From contig NZ_QAAE01000015.1 of NCBI RefSeq assembly GCF_003046585.1, forward strand, positions 1 through 64,000: DNA of 64,000 bases, in the 5' to 3' direction. A model generated the notes under the pieces. The model had not been told where the DNA came from, ran no database searches, and saw only the letters and a list, made by a program, of their open reading frames with translations. The translations under genes were made by a program, and so were the position numbers. Each line of letters opens with the position of its first letter. Position 1 is the stretch's first letter. This document shows, in pieces, positions 11,462 through 20,613 of the stretch. This stretch comes from Nitrosomonas aestuarii (GTDB lineage: Bacteria; Pseudomonadota; Gammaproteobacteria; Burkholderiales; Nitrosomonadaceae).

Positions 11462-12653
11462 AAATCAGAAAACCAACTTCAAGATTCTAACATTGAATCA
11501 AATCTCGCCGTTGGGATTGGGTCGTTTTCCTGAAGATAACTATAAGGTTGGCGCAGACATCATGGACCCGGACGCTATTGTGGTACGTTCGCATAATATG
11601 CTGAACATGAAAATTGCAAAAAGTGTTCTGGCAATTGGGCGCGCAGGTGCGGGAACAAACAATATCCCTGTCTACGCTCTGAGCGAACGCGGCATCCCCG
11701 TGTTTAACACACCCGGAGCAAATGCCAATGCCGTCAAAGAGCTTGTAGTGGCAGGGTTATTACTGGCTGCGCGCAATCTGTTGCCCGCTTTGCGCTTTGT
11801 AGAAACCCTGCAAGGTGATGACGATACATTACACAAACAGGCTGAAAGTGAAAAAAAACGCTTCTCGGGTGTGGAATTACCGGGGCGTACACTGGGCATT
11901 ATCGGCTTGGGAGAAATCGGCAGACTGGTCGCCGATGCGGCAATCAAACTCGGTATGAAAGTAATCGGGTATGACCCGAATATCACGGTTGAGTCGGCCT
12001 GGAGCTTGTCAGCGGAAGTCAAAAAAGCACACAGTATCGAAGCATTACTTCGCAACAGCGACTTTATTACAGTCCACGTACCTTTGTTGGATACAACACG
12101 CCATATCATCAATGAAAAAAGCATTGGTGTCATGAAACAAAACACGATTGTGTTAAATTTTTCCCGCAATGCAATTGTTGATGAAGATGCCGTATTAACA
12201 GGTATCGCATCACGGAAAATAAAGTTTTATGTATGTGATTTTCCAAGTCAAAAATTGCAACACCAGGAATCTGTCATTACATTGCCGCACCTCGGCGCCT
12301 CCACACAGGAAGCCGAGGAAAACTGTGCTGTGATGGTTGTTAACCAACTCATTGATTATTTACAAAACGGAAACATTACCAATACAGTCAATTTTCCCAA
12401 TATCAGTATGGAGCGCGAATCACCTTACCGGATAGCCATAGCCAATTCGAACGTGCCCAATATCGTGGGACAGATCTCCACCGACATGGCTAAAGCAGGA
12501 TTGAATATCCATAATATGATGAACAAATCGCGTGGTGAAATGGCATATACGCTGGTTGACGTCGACAGTCCGGTTCCACAAAAAGTTATTGATGAAATTG
12601 CTCTGGTTTCAGGCGTTTTGTCGGCACGCTATGTGCCTTTCCCAATTCGATAA
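11454..12653 (+). CDS. serA: D-3-phosphoglycerate dehydrogenase (SerA-type, ACT domain)
   Basis: This 399-aa NAD-dependent 2-hydroxyacid dehydrogenase is predicted to oxidise 3-phosphoglycerate, the step before SerC. The Rossmann motif is GIIGLGEIGRLVAD, the catalytic arginine lies in NFSRNAIVDE and the histidine in LPHLGAST; an ACT-like regulatory domain ends the protein. The segment where E. coli SerA has its catalytic glutamate reads CDFPSQKL, resembling the shorter SerA group I associate with Firmicutes and Bacteroidetes (recollection, not a search). ATG at 11454 overlaps the serC stop; a TTG at 11442 is less likely because the upstream AAGGAA would be too close. Confidence 0.88.
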   Translation: MPENQKTNFKILTLNQISPLGLGRFPEDNYKVGADIMDPDAIVVRSHNMLNMKIAKSVLAIGRAGAGTNNIPVYALSERGIPVFNTPGANANAVKELVVAGLLLAARNLLPALRFVETLQGDDDTLHKQAESEKKRFSGVELPGRTLGIIGLGEIGRLVADAAIKLGMKVIGYDPNITVESAWSLSAEVKKAHSIEALLRNSDFITVHVPLLDTTRHIINEKSIGVMKQNTIVLNFSRNAIVDEDAVLTGIASRKIKFYVCDFPSQKLQHQESVITLPHLGASTQEAEENCAVMVVNQLIDYLQNGNITNTVNFPNISMERESPYRIAIANSNVPNIVGQISTDMAKAGLNIHNMMNKSRGEMAYTLVDVDSPVPQKVIDEIALVSGVLSARYVPFPIR

Positions 12654-12672
12654 ACTCTAATCATAACTGTAT

Positions 12673-13743
12673 ATGACCGAGCAATTAAAACAATTACGTG
12701 ATGAGATAGACAAAATTGACGGAGAAATTCTCAAACTAGTCAACAAGCGCGCCGAATATGCACAACAAATTGGTATCATAAAAAAAAGCGACACTATTTA
12801 TCGGCCTGAACGCGAAGCCCAGATTTTATCCCGGGTACGACAGGACAACCCTGGGCCGTTAGAGGACACACGCATCGCGCAACTTTTTACAGAAATCATG
12901 TCGGTCTGCCGTGCATTGGAAAAATCCATGACGGTCGCTTTCCTGGGACCGCAGGGCACATTCTCTGAAGAAGCTGCAATTAAACGTTTTGGCAATGCCA
13001 TCACTACCCTGCCATGCGATTCAATCGACGCTGTATTTCGCAGTGTCGAATCCGACAATGCCGGTTACGGCGTCGTTCCCGTTGAAAACTCAACGGAAGG
13101 AGCCGTGGGGAGAACATTGGATTTGCTGTTACAAACTTCTCTCACTGTTTGCGGAGAAATTCAGTTGCCGGTTCATCAATCATTGATGGCAAGTCAACCT
13201 GATTTGACTAAAATCGATAAAATCTTTTCACATCCCCAGTCATTTGCACAATGTCATCATTGGTTACAGACCAACCTGTCTGGAATTTCCAGCACTGCTT
13301 ATATTAATACCAGCAGCAATGCTGACGCAGCCCGCCTGGCCGCACGAGATGAGCATGCAGCCGCCATTGCAAGCAAAAGAGCTGCCGATCTTTATGGATT
13401 AGCTATCTGTGCTGAAAACATCGAAGATGATTCAAAAAACACCACGCGTTTCCTGGTTCTTGGAACACAGGAAGTTGAACCATCTGGCAAAGACAAAACA
13501 TCTCTGGTCATGTCTGCCGGGAATTATGCGGGCGCCATTCATAAATTGCTGACTCCATTTTCGGAGCATAATGTCAGCATGAGCCGCCTCGAATCCCGTC
13601 CATCGCGCACCAGTCTCTGGCAGTATGTTTTTTTTGTCGATATTGAAGGGCATCAAAAAGATAAAAATGTCTCACGCGCCCTTGAAGAGCTTACCAAAAA
13701 GGCAACCTTCCTGAAGATACTGGGCTCTTATCCAGCCACATGA
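12673..13743 (+). CDS. pheA: Bifunctional chorismate mutase/prephenate dehydratase (P-protein)
   Basis: PheA (356 aa) converts chorismate to prephenate and then phenylpyruvate. The AroQ mutase domain fills about residues 1-90 (starting LRDEIDKIDGEILKLVNKRA). The dehydratase domain follows, with AFLGPQGTFSEEAA and the catalytic TRF motif in NTTRFLVL. The C-terminal ACT domain carries the phenylalanine-binding ESRPSR. It starts 19 nt after the SerA-type gene in the same operon. Fusion and length are normal for Proteobacteria. Confidence 0.97.
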   Translation: MTEQLKQLRDEIDKIDGEILKLVNKRAEYAQQIGIIKKSDTIYRPEREAQILSRVRQDNPGPLEDTRIAQLFTEIMSVCRALEKSMTVAFLGPQGTFSEEAAIKRFGNAITTLPCDSIDAVFRSVESDNAGYGVVPVENSTEGAVGRTLDLLLQTSLTVCGEIQLPVHQSLMASQPDLTKIDKIFSHPQSFAQCHHWLQTNLSGISSTAYINTSSNADAARLAARDEHAAAIASKRAADLYGLAICAENIEDDSKNTTRFLVLGTQEVEPSGKDKTSLVMSAGNYAGAIHKLLTPFSEHNVSMSRLESRPSRTSLWQYVFFVDIEGHQKDKNVSRALEELTKKATFLKILGSYPAT

Positions 13744-13827
13744 GCCGTTTCTAAAGCATTCCAGAAATTTCCTTTTACACAACAACAATTTTCACAGTTA
13801 TTCAACTATTAATAAGCACATGACACT

Positions 13828-14946
13828 ATGAATCTTTGCGATTTTGCACCAGAATATATCCGTGCCATACAGCCCTATCAACCAGGTAAGCCAATATCAG
13901 AACTGGCAAGAGAAATGGGACTTGACGAGCGCAATATTGTTAAACTGGCTTCCAACGAAAATCCACTCGGCACCAGCCCGTTGGCACTGGACGCCATGAT
14001 ACATGCACTGCATGATATCGCGCGTTATCCGGATGGCAGCGGTTTTGAACTGAAACAAGCACTATCCAAACTATATGCTGTTGATACCGGCCAAATTATT
14101 CTGGGCAATGGTTCTAACGATGTATTGGATCTGGCTGCGCGCGTCTTCCTGAAGCCCGGCGCTACAGCCATCTACTCACAGCATGCATTCGCTGTTTATC
14201 CACTGGTCACTCAGACCATAGGCGCCTTTGGTATTGCGGTACCGGCGCGAGACTACGGTCATGATCTGGCAGCCATGCTTGATGCCATCACGCCCGAAAC
14301 ACGCATGGTATTTATCGCCAGCCCAAATAACCCGACAGGCACATTATCTAGTGCTGACGACTTATTGCGTTTTATGGAACGCGTATCGCGGGACGTGCTA
14401 GTTGTGCTGGACCAGGCCTACAACGAATACCTGCCTGCAGCAAATCAAGCCGACAGTATCCGTTGGTTGAAGCAATTTCCTAATCTGGTTATTACCCGCA
14501 CATTTTCCAAAGTTTATGGATTGGCAGGTGTACGTGTCGGTTTTGGTCTGGCACATCCAGAAGTCGCCAATCTCATGAATCGCGTGCGCCAACCGTTTAA
14601 TGTCAGCAGCATAGGACTGGTCGGCGCGCTGGCCGCATTACAGGATAGCGAATTTGTGCAGCGTTCCTACGCGCTTAACCGGGCCGGCATGCTCCAGCTA
14701 ACTGACGGGTTCCGGAAACTGGGCGTTGAGTATATTCCGTCTTACGGTAATTTCATCAGTTTCCGTGTCGAAGGCGATGCAGCCAATACGCCAAAAGTCT
14801 ACCAAAATCTGTTGCGACAAGGCGTCATTGTGCGCCCACTGGGCATCTATGAAATGCCCCATCACCTGAGGGTTACTATCGGACTTGAACCCGAGAATCA
14901 GAAATTTCTGAAATCACTTGAATACGCACTGGGAGAATTAGCGTGA
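13828..14946 (+). CDS. hisC: Histidinol-phosphate/aromatic aminotransferase
   Basis: This 372-aa class I/II PLP aminotransferase has the HisC fold, with [10 protein letters not shown] near the N terminus, ASPNNPTGT and the PLP lysine segment [17 protein letters not shown]. Its position between pheA and the DAHP synthase suggests that, as in related operons, it mainly transaminates aromatic keto acids or arogenate rather than serving histidine synthesis. Its stop overlaps the next start (GTGA), indicating coupling. Confidence 0.93.
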   Translation: MNLCDFAPEYIRAIQPYQPGKPISELAREMGLDERNIVKLASNENPLGTSPLALDAMIHALHDIARYPDGSGFELKQALSKLYAVDTGQIILGNGSNDVLDLAARVFLKPGATAIYSQHAFAVYPLVTQTIGAFGIAVPARDYGHDLAAMLDAITPETRMVFIASPNNPTGTLSSADDLLRFMERVSRDVLVVLDQAYNEYLPAANQADSIRWLKQFPNLVITRTFSKVYGLAGVRVGFGLAHPEVANLMNRVRQPFNVSSIGLVGALAALQDSEFVQRSYALNRAGMLQLTDGFRKLGVEYIPSYGNFISFRVEGDAANTPKVYQNLLRQGVIVRPLGIYEMPHHLRVTIGLEPENQKFLKSLEYALGELA

Positions 14947-15959
14947 TTATCGTCATGAATAAAGAGGTTACCGAGGAACAAATCGGTAATGTGGTCAAAA
15001 AAATACAGGATCTCGGGCACGAGGTTAATATCTCACGCGGTACCAATCGCACCATAATTGGCGCTATCGGTGACGAGAGCAAACTCGACCCGGAAATGTT
15101 TGATTCCTTGCCGGGCGTCGAATATTCGATGCATATTGTCAAACAATACAAAATCGTATCGCGCGAATCGCACAAACAGGATTCGATCATTGATGTACGC
15201 GGCATTCCGGTTGGCGGCAATCAGATACAGGTTATCGGTGGCCCGTGCTCGGTGGAAACACCGGAACAAATGAGCCTGGCGGCGCAGCAGGTATCATCCG
15301 CTGGTTGCCGTCTGATGCGTGGCGGCGCTTTCAAACCACGCACCAGTCCCTATACGTTTCAGGGCAAAGGGCGCGATGGGCTCGGTATATTCCGCAAAGC
15401 CGCGGACAAATACAACCTGCCGATTGTCACCGAGCTTATGGATGTGCGTATGCTCGATACCTTTCTGGAACATGATGTCGACGTCATACAGATTGGCACG
15501 CGAAACATGCAGAATTTTGATTTACTAAAGGAAGTCGGCCGTACCAATAAACCCGTCATTCTCAAACGCGGTTTGTCCGCCACCATTTCAGAATGGTTGA
15601 TGGCGGCAGAATATATCGCAGCCGGCGGTAATCATAATATTATTTTTTGCGAGCGCGGCATCCGCACCTTTGAAACCGCCTATCGCAATGTCATGGATGT
15701 GACCTGTGTACCGGTACTCAAACGTGAAACACACCTGCCTGTGATCATTGATCCATCACATGCCGGAGGGAAATCCTGGATGGTACCTTCACTGGCGCGC
15801 GCCGCAATTGCTGCAGGTGCCGACGGTTTGTTGGTTGAAATGCACCCCAATCCGTGTGAAGCCTGGTGTGATGCAGACCAGGCACTCAGTCCGCAGGAAT
15901 TCACCGATTTGATGTGTTCACTTAAAGGCATTGCTCAAGTGATAGGGCGTAGCCTTTAA
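14943..15959 (+). CDS. aroF: 3-deoxy-7-phosphoheptulonate (DAHP) synthase, type I-beta
   Basis: DAHP synthase condenses PEP and erythrose 4-phosphate, the first shikimate-pathway step. At 338 aa it has the Thermotoga-like architecture: an N-terminal ferredoxin-like regulatory domain (about residues 1-75) before the barrel, with [11 protein letters not shown] and [12 protein letters not shown]. In Thermotoga the extra domain gives tyrosine feedback control, so similar control is inferred here. The GTG start overlaps the hisC stop. This type differs from the AroFGH enzymes of enteric bacteria. Confidence 0.93.
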   Translation: MIIVMNKEVTEEQIGNVVKKIQDLGHEVNISRGTNRTIIGAIGDESKLDPEMFDSLPGVEYSMHIVKQYKIVSRESHKQDSIIDVRGIPVGGNQIQVIGGPCSVETPEQMSLAAQQVSSAGCRLMRGGAFKPRTSPYTFQGKGRDGLGIFRKAADKYNLPIVTELMDVRMLDTFLEHDVDVIQIGTRNMQNFDLLKEVGRTNKPVILKRGLSATISEWLMAAEYIAAGGNHNIIFCERGIRTFETAYRNVMDVTCVPVLKRETHLPVIIDPSHAGGKSWMVPSLARAAIAAGADGLLVEMHPNPCEAWCDADQALSPQEFTDLMCSLKGIAQVIGRSL

Positions 15960-15968
15960 AACGGGAAG

Positions 15969-16850
15969 ATGACACAGATTCCGCTAAATAAACTGGTAAT
16001 TATCGGTGTTGGCCTGATCGGTGGCTCTTTCGCTATGGCGCTGCGCAAAGCCGATGCCGTACGGCATATCGTTGGTGTCGGGCGCAGCCGAGAAAACATG
16101 CAACGCGCGCTTGAACAAGGCGTGATTGATGAGATTGCTGAAAACATGGCATCAGCTCTGGAAAATGCAGATTTAATCCTGCTCGCAATGCCCGTCGGCC
16201 AAACCGAAGTTATCATGACAAAACTGGCGCCGCATCTGCAAGCCGATACCATCGTCACTGACGCAGGGAGCACCAAACTGGATGTTGTCACCGCAGCACG
16301 CAACCATCTCAAAGCAAACCTGAAGAATTTCGTGCCCGGCCACCCGATCGCGGGTGCCGAACAAAGCGGTGTCCGCGCCGCGCAACATGACTTGTACACT
16401 GGCAAACATGTCATCCTCACGCCGCTCAAGGAAACCCGTATTGATGCCGTTGAAAAAACAAGCATACTATGGCAAGCCTGTGGCGCAAAGGTTTCGCAAA
16501 TGCAAGTGGAAGCGCATGATGAAATCCTCGCCGCGACCAGTCATCTGCCACACATACTCGCTTTCGCGCTTATGCATCATTTACATCAGAGTACCGACAA
16601 TCCGGAAAACCTGTTACGCTTCGCCGGCAGCGGTTTTCGTGACTTCACTCGAATCGCCAGCAGTTCGCCCGAAATGTGGCGAGACATCTGCCTCGCCAAC
16701 CGTAAAGCATTGCTTAAACAGATGGCTAAGTATCAGGATGAATTACAATCCTTACAGGCTATATTAAACAATGGAGATGGTGAAGCATTGGAGAAAGTAT
16801 TTTCGCAGGCGCGCGAGATGCGCGAGGATTGGTTGAAGAATAAGCATTAA
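15969..16850 (+). CDS. tyrA: Prephenate dehydrogenase
   Basis: TyrA (293 aa) oxidatively decarboxylates prephenate (or arogenate) towards tyrosine. The NAD(P) motif is VIIGVGLIGGSFAMALRK, followed by the family segments VTDAGSTK and PGHPIAGAEQSG. It starts 9 nt after the DAHP synthase and ends the aromatic run. In relatives this position is followed by aroA, cmk and rpsA; here a hairpin at 16876-16901 and an accessory block follow instead. Confidence 0.96.
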   Translation: MTQIPLNKLVIIGVGLIGGSFAMALRKADAVRHIVGVGRSRENMQRALEQGVIDEIAENMASALENADLILLAMPVGQTEVIMTKLAPHLQADTIVTDAGSTKLDVVTAARNHLKANLKNFVPGHPIAGAEQSGVRAAQHDLYTGKHVILTPLKETRIDAVEKTSILWQACGAKVSQMQVEAHDEILAATSHLPHILAFALMHHLHQSTDNPENLLRFAGSGFRDFTRIASSSPEMWRDICLANRKALLKQMAKYQDELQSLQAILNNGDGEALEKVFSQAREMREDWLKNKH

Positions 16851-16875
16851 AAAAGATTACGGCTTTCAAAAACCC

Positions 16876-16901
16876 AAAATGAATTGGTATCAATTCATTT
16901 T
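16876..16901 (+). terminator. Probable terminator of the gyrA-tyrA operon
   Basis: AAAATGAATTG, loop GTAT, CAATTCATTTT is a perfect 11-bp inverted repeat, 26 nt after the tyrA stop. The 3' arm ends in four T residues. The stem is AT-rich, so strength is uncertain. It is symmetric and could act in both directions. Confidence 0.5.
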
Positions 16902-16977
16902 GATCCTGACTCCTTTAGGCTTAGATGGCAATGTCACATTTGATTATTTTGGTATCTTCCCTATGCTGTCATCAGTT

Positions 16978-17217
16978 CACATAAATTGTTAGAAACAAAT
17001 GTCAGACACACACACCGTTTGATTTAGTTTTCACTATACAGGTCCTGTCAACATAGAAATATCAGTATCAATAGATACTTTTTTACATAGTAAGTGAACA
17101 GTACAGCATCGCTGCTTTATTAATCAATACCTCATGAATGCCAATAAACGGAGGTGAAAGATGGATAATGAAATCGTGCTGAATATACTTTCAGGTTCAA
17201 ACACCCAAAAGTACTGT
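16978..17217 (+). repeat. Direct repeat, copy 1: luxR promoter region and first codons
   Basis: About 240 bp align almost without gaps to 19270-19496 (offset about 2,280). The match covers the upstream region (TTTGATTT, TATAC and the CTGCTT-ATTAATCAATACCTCA stretch), the ribosome-binding site AATAAACGGAGGTG, the ATG and roughly 18 codons. The two copies bracket the three-gene envelope cluster at 17478-19194. This copy ends in a broken gene (see 17161-17277). Confidence 0.8.
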
Positions 17218-17277
17218 CAAAAACTAACTCGCCAATCAGCTGGAGTGCACAAGCCCGGCCCGCCACAACCTGAATGA
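17161..17277 (+). pseudogene. 5' remnant of a LuxR-family regulator gene
   Basis: A good ribosome-binding site (GGAGGTG) precedes ATG and a 38-codon frame starting MDNEIVLNILSGSNTQK. It matches the intact regulator at 19440 (MDNEIALKVLSGSDHQK) and then diverges, reaching TGA at 17275. The remaining 320 residues, including the HTH, are missing. It is best explained as the leftover of a duplication or of an insertion into an older copy of the gene. Confidence 0.75.
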
Positions 17278-17477
17278 TCAAAAAAAGAACTTTGGTTCTG
17301 AAAGTTTATCAGCCCTGCACATGAGTAAGCAAAAAAAGGAATTATAGAAATTTCTGTTAACAGTGCTGCAGAATTAAACTCAATAATCAATCTAATTACT
17401 AAACTAACCTCCTCTTTTCTATTATTATTAATTATGTGATTAATTCATAGTCGTCACAACTCTAACAGGAAATTGAT

Positions 17478-17975
17478 ATGCCACAACCTAAAACGAGAAG
17501 TACGAGAAACAAGAGCACGCAATCCAGTCAGCAAACATCAAAAAAAATTGATGAAACTATAGAAAAAACCAAGGAAAAAGGCAAGCAGATCGTAAGCGAC
17601 GCAAAAGAGGAAACCAGTAAATTAATTGATGAAACTAAACAAGAAACCAGTAAAATAGCTGAGCAGCAATTACAAACTGTAGCACACCAGATAAATAGCA
17701 TCGCCAGCGCTTTAACAAAAACTGCAGACAACATGGAAGATGCCCACACCTGGATAGCAGACGGCACTCGGCAAACGGCCAAAGCGCTAGAGAGAGTGTC
17801 TGGATCAATCAGTGAAAGTGATTTTGGTACCTTGGTACACAACTTTGAGGATTACGCGCGGCGTCGACCGGTGATTGTGCTGGGCGGTGCTGCCATCGCC
17901 GGGTTCTTTCTGGTCAAATTCCTGAAAAATTCCAGCGATCATGTCAAAGAAACCACCCAAAAGAACGATGATTAA
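17478..17975 (+). CDS. YqjD/ElaB-like coiled-coil protein with C-terminal membrane anchor
   Basis: This 165-aa protein is rich in Lys, Thr and Glu. Residues 15-60 form a low-complexity charged coiled coil with repeated DETK-QETSK units, a second helical region follows, and the C terminus (PVIVLGGAAIAGFFLVKFLK) is one membrane span. This layout matches the YqjD/ElaB type of tail-anchored inner-membrane proteins, some of which bind ribosomes in E. coli; homology here is inferred from layout. AGGAAA precedes the ATG. It is followed 42 nt later by the YqjE-like gene, the usual partner. Confidence 0.7.
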   Translation: MPQPKTRSTRNKSTQSSQQTSKKIDETIEKTKEKGKQIVSDAKEETSKLIDETKQETSKIAEQQLQTVAHQINSIASALTKTADNMEDAHTWIADGTRQTAKALERVSGSISESDFGTLVHNFEDYARRRPVIVLGGAAIAGFFLVKFLKNSSDHVKETTQKNDD

Positions 17976-18017
17976 AATGAATTGAGTATCGCTCATTTAT
18001 AATTCCAGGAGGCCATC

Positions 18018-18422
18018 ATGCAAACCGGCAAGGAAGATCGTACGCTGAGTACTTTATTGAAAGATCTGGCGCAACAAACATCAGATCTGGTACGCCAAGA
18101 AACAAAACTGGCGATAGCTGAAATGTCAGAAAAGAAATCAGAAACCAAACGTAATTTAACAGCTTTAGCTACAGGCGCTGGGTTGTTATTAGTGGGCTTA
18201 ATTTATATTCTTGATGCAGTTGTTTACGGTCTCGCTGAATTATTACCACCTGATTATTCACCATGGCTGGCTGCGCTGATTGTCGGCATAGTAACGAGTT
18301 TGATCGGATACCTGCTAATCATAATGAGCAAGTCAAATCTGGCGCCTGAAAACCTGACCCCCAGAACTGCCGATTCGCTGCAACGTGACAAAAATATGGT
18401 GAAAGAGAATCTGAATGGATAA
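18018..18422 (+). CDS. YqjE/phage-holin-superfamily membrane protein
   Basis: This 134-aa protein has an amphipathic N terminus (LLKDLAQQTSDLVRQETKLA) followed by two membrane spans (ALATGAGLLLVGLIYILDAV and WLAALIVGIVTSLIGYLLII). This is the pattern of the YqjE/Actinobacterial Holin-X family. Despite the family name these are generally not phage lysis proteins. GGAGG lies 8 nt before the ATG. Its last 8 nt overlap the start of the DUF3618-like gene. Confidence 0.75.
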   Translation: MQTGKEDRTLSTLLKDLAQQTSDLVRQETKLAIAEMSEKKSETKRNLTALATGAGLLLVGLIYILDAVVYGLAELLPPDYSPWLAALIVGIVTSLIGYLLIIMSKSNLAPENLTPRTADSLQRDKNMVKENLNG

Positions 18423-19194
18423 TAATCACAGAAACCCTCAACAGTTAGAAGCTGATATAGAGAAAACCCGTGAGCAAATGAGTGACACCCTGGAGGAAAT
18501 TCACGACCGCCTGTCACCGAATCAGCTTGTAGATAATGCTTTTGAATATTTTAGTGACAAGCTCCTGAGAAATAATAATTATTTTTCCAGCCTGACAGAG
18601 ACAGCCAAAAAAAATCCGGCAGCTACGGCATTAATTGGTCTGGGATTAGGCTGGCTGATAATTTCTGGCCAAAACAATGAGACTCAAACCAAGACTGCAA
18701 GCAGCCAGGAAGACAGCGGGGCTGATAAAGCAACAGATACACAATTAAAAAATCATACGGACTCTGCTGCGGGTAACGCAAATAGCAAAAAAGACACCCG
18801 CTTAGGTAGTACCAACGATACCAAAGAAAAAGTAAGTCAACATAACGGTAACCAAACAGAAAGCCCTCTGCATAAACTACACGAACAGCCTTTGGTCTTG
18901 ATTGGGGCAGGCCTGGCATTAGGCGCTGCACTGGGCGTGTACCTGAGTTCGACACAACGCAGTGATAAATTATCAAAAAAGAATCTGGAAAAACAAATTG
19001 ATCAGGCAGCGGAAACTGGAAGTGAGCAATTGGAAAAAGTCAAAGAAGCGGTTACTTCAGCGGTTGAAACCATCAGTCAGGCAGTTGATGAAGTAAGCAA
19101 TGCCTCAGAAGCACGCGAGGAAAAAAATAAAAAAGATAATAACTCGACCAGTCAAGTTGCAGAGAAAGAAAAAGAGTCAAGTAAGCAAAAGTAA
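18415..19194 (+). CDS. DUF3618-like membrane protein with long acidic coiled region
   Basis: The N terminus (residues 8-50, QLEADIEKTREQMSDTLEEI) matches the DUF3618 pattern. A short hydrophobic stretch (ATALIGLGLGWLII), a polar Gln/Asn/Ser-rich linker and a second hydrophobic stretch (LVLIGAGLALGAALGVYL) follow, then a Lys/Glu coiled-coil tail ending in KEKESSKQK. At 259 aa it is longer than a bare DUF3618 protein. The start overlaps the preceding stop, so the three genes form one operon of envelope-associated proteins of unknown biochemical function. Confidence 0.72.
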   Translation: MDNNHRNPQQLEADIEKTREQMSDTLEEIHDRLSPNQLVDNAFEYFSDKLLRNNNYFSSLTETAKKNPAATALIGLGLGWLIISGQNNETQTKTASSQEDSGADKATDTQLKNHTDSAAGNANSKKDTRLGSTNDTKEKVSQHNGNQTESPLHKLHEQPLVLIGAGLALGAALGVYLSSTQRSDKLSKKNLEKQIDQAAETGSEQLEKVKEAVTSAVETISQAVDEVSNASEAREEKNKKDNNSTSQVAEKEKESSKQK

Positions 19195-19269
19195 AATAAA
19201 GTGTTGTGAAAACAACGTTCACATCGCCACATTGACCATAGTAGGAAATTCCAGATTTGCCAGTATTTT

Positions 19270-19496
19270 TACATAATTTGTGAGAAAACACATACCCTTT
19301 GATTTGGTTTTCAGTATACTGACCTTGTCAAAATGTAGATATCGGTATCAATAATACTATTTTACATATTCAGCGAACAGCACAGCATTGCTGCTTCATT
19401 AATCAATACCTCACGAATATCAATAAACGGAGGTGCAAGATGGATAATGAAATTGCACTGAAAGTACTTTCAGGCTCAGACCACCAAAAAACGCTG
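19270..19496 (+). repeat. Direct repeat, copy 2: luxR promoter region and first codons
   Basis: This is the partner of 16978-17217, here joined to the intact regulator. The shared upstream part includes the palindrome CAGTATACTG (19313-19322), altered to CACTATACAG in copy 1, and the ribosome-binding site GGAGGTG. Conservation of the upstream region as well as the first codons shows that promoter and gene start were duplicated together. Confidence 0.8.
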
Positions 19497-20498
19497 GCAA
19501 TTATTAACTGGCTGAATAATTGCCGGACAAAAACTGAATTCAATCTAATATTAAAAGAAGCGCTGTTGCCCCTGATGACGAGCAACAGCGTTTTTTATGG
19601 GCGACTGACAAACGGTCGCAATAACGCGCAACTACTCGGCAGCGTTAACATATCAAACTGCTGTCAACACAACTGGAACCGGCTGATGCACTGCACCGCG
19701 CAAAATCCGGCGGCTGCACAATTCGCTGTTAAATGTTCGGATACAGCAATTTCTCTCGATGACAAAAGGCGTCGTTATGACAACACTTTAAGTATACGAC
19801 AGCCGGCGCACAAGTCTTGCACAACGCTCTCATTACAAGCTGACCAGAACCGAATATACCAGTTCCACTTTTGCCGCCAGAGCACTCTGGAACAAGCTTT
19901 CAACCAAAGGGACTCCGAAATATTGAAAGCCTTCAAATCACCCTTACTGCAAACATTAAAACTCATACTGTTCCACGAAGAAAGTTTGAATTCCCATCAA
20001 TTCATGGAATTCTGGTCCGAACATACCGAGCCGGTCGCAGTCATCTGCAATGACGGCAGCACCCTTTATCAAAGTCCGACATTCATGCAAATGCTCAAAC
20101 AGGAAAAAATTGTAGTTATTTCAACAGTACTCGCACTCATCAAAACCCTGCAACGCAAACAACTCGAATGGCACAGCTTTCTGTCAAAACTCGGCAAACG
20201 CCTGTACGAAATTAAACTGACACTGCTTAATAGCGATACAAACCATCAGCCGTACTCGTATTTAATACAATTATCGCGCGTCACCCACACCATCGGGAAA
20301 ATATTCAATCAACTGAGCCGCAAAGGCCTGACCCACCGAGAACTCGAAATCGCCCTGCTGATTTACCAGGGCATCCCCACCCGTGAAATTGCCGAAACAA
20401 TCCACCTCAGTTACCACACCGTGCGTAACCATATTAAAAATATTTACAGCAAACTGGAAGTCTCATCGCGTAGTGAGATGTTGCTGTGGGTTGGATGA
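19440..20498 (+). CDS. LuxR-family transcriptional regulator
   Basis: A 352-aa protein whose last 65 residues are a LuxR/GerE helix-turn-helix: LTHRELEIALLIYQGIPTRE, then IAETIHLSYHTVRNHIKNIY and SKLEVSSR. The N-terminal 280 residues match no sensor domain I can name; no receiver aspartate motif or autoinducer-binding signature was recognised. A strong GGAGGTG site precedes the ATG. The adjacent YqjD/YqjE/DUF3618 cluster and the truncated paralogue suggest local control, but no target site was identified. Confidence 0.85.
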   Translation: MDNEIALKVLSGSDHQKTLAIINWLNNCRTKTEFNLILKEALLPLMTSNSVFYGRLTNGRNNAQLLGSVNISNCCQHNWNRLMHCTAQNPAAAQFAVKCSDTAISLDDKRRRYDNTLSIRQPAHKSCTTLSLQADQNRIYQFHFCRQSTLEQAFNQRDSEILKAFKSPLLQTLKLILFHEESLNSHQFMEFWSEHTEPVAVICNDGSTLYQSPTFMQMLKQEKIVVISTVLALIKTLQRKQLEWHSFLSKLGKRLYEIKLTLLNSDTNHQPYSYLIQLSRVTHTIGKIFNQLSRKGLTHRELEIALLIYQGIPTREIAETIHLSYHTVRNHIKNIYSKLEVSSRSEMLLWVG

Positions 20499-20613
20499 AG
20501 CGGATCTGCAATACTAGTAATATTAGAAATTCATGATGAATTTGAGCTTGAGTATGCGAAATGACTCAATTGGGTTATTTTTTTTTAAATAAAATTCAGT
20601 TATTAATCTGAGT

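Noticed and set aside
11672..12169. 165-codon minus-strand frame inside the SerA-type gene
   Set aside because: Shadow of a strongly supported gene; low-complexity Ser/Arg-rich composition and no family features.
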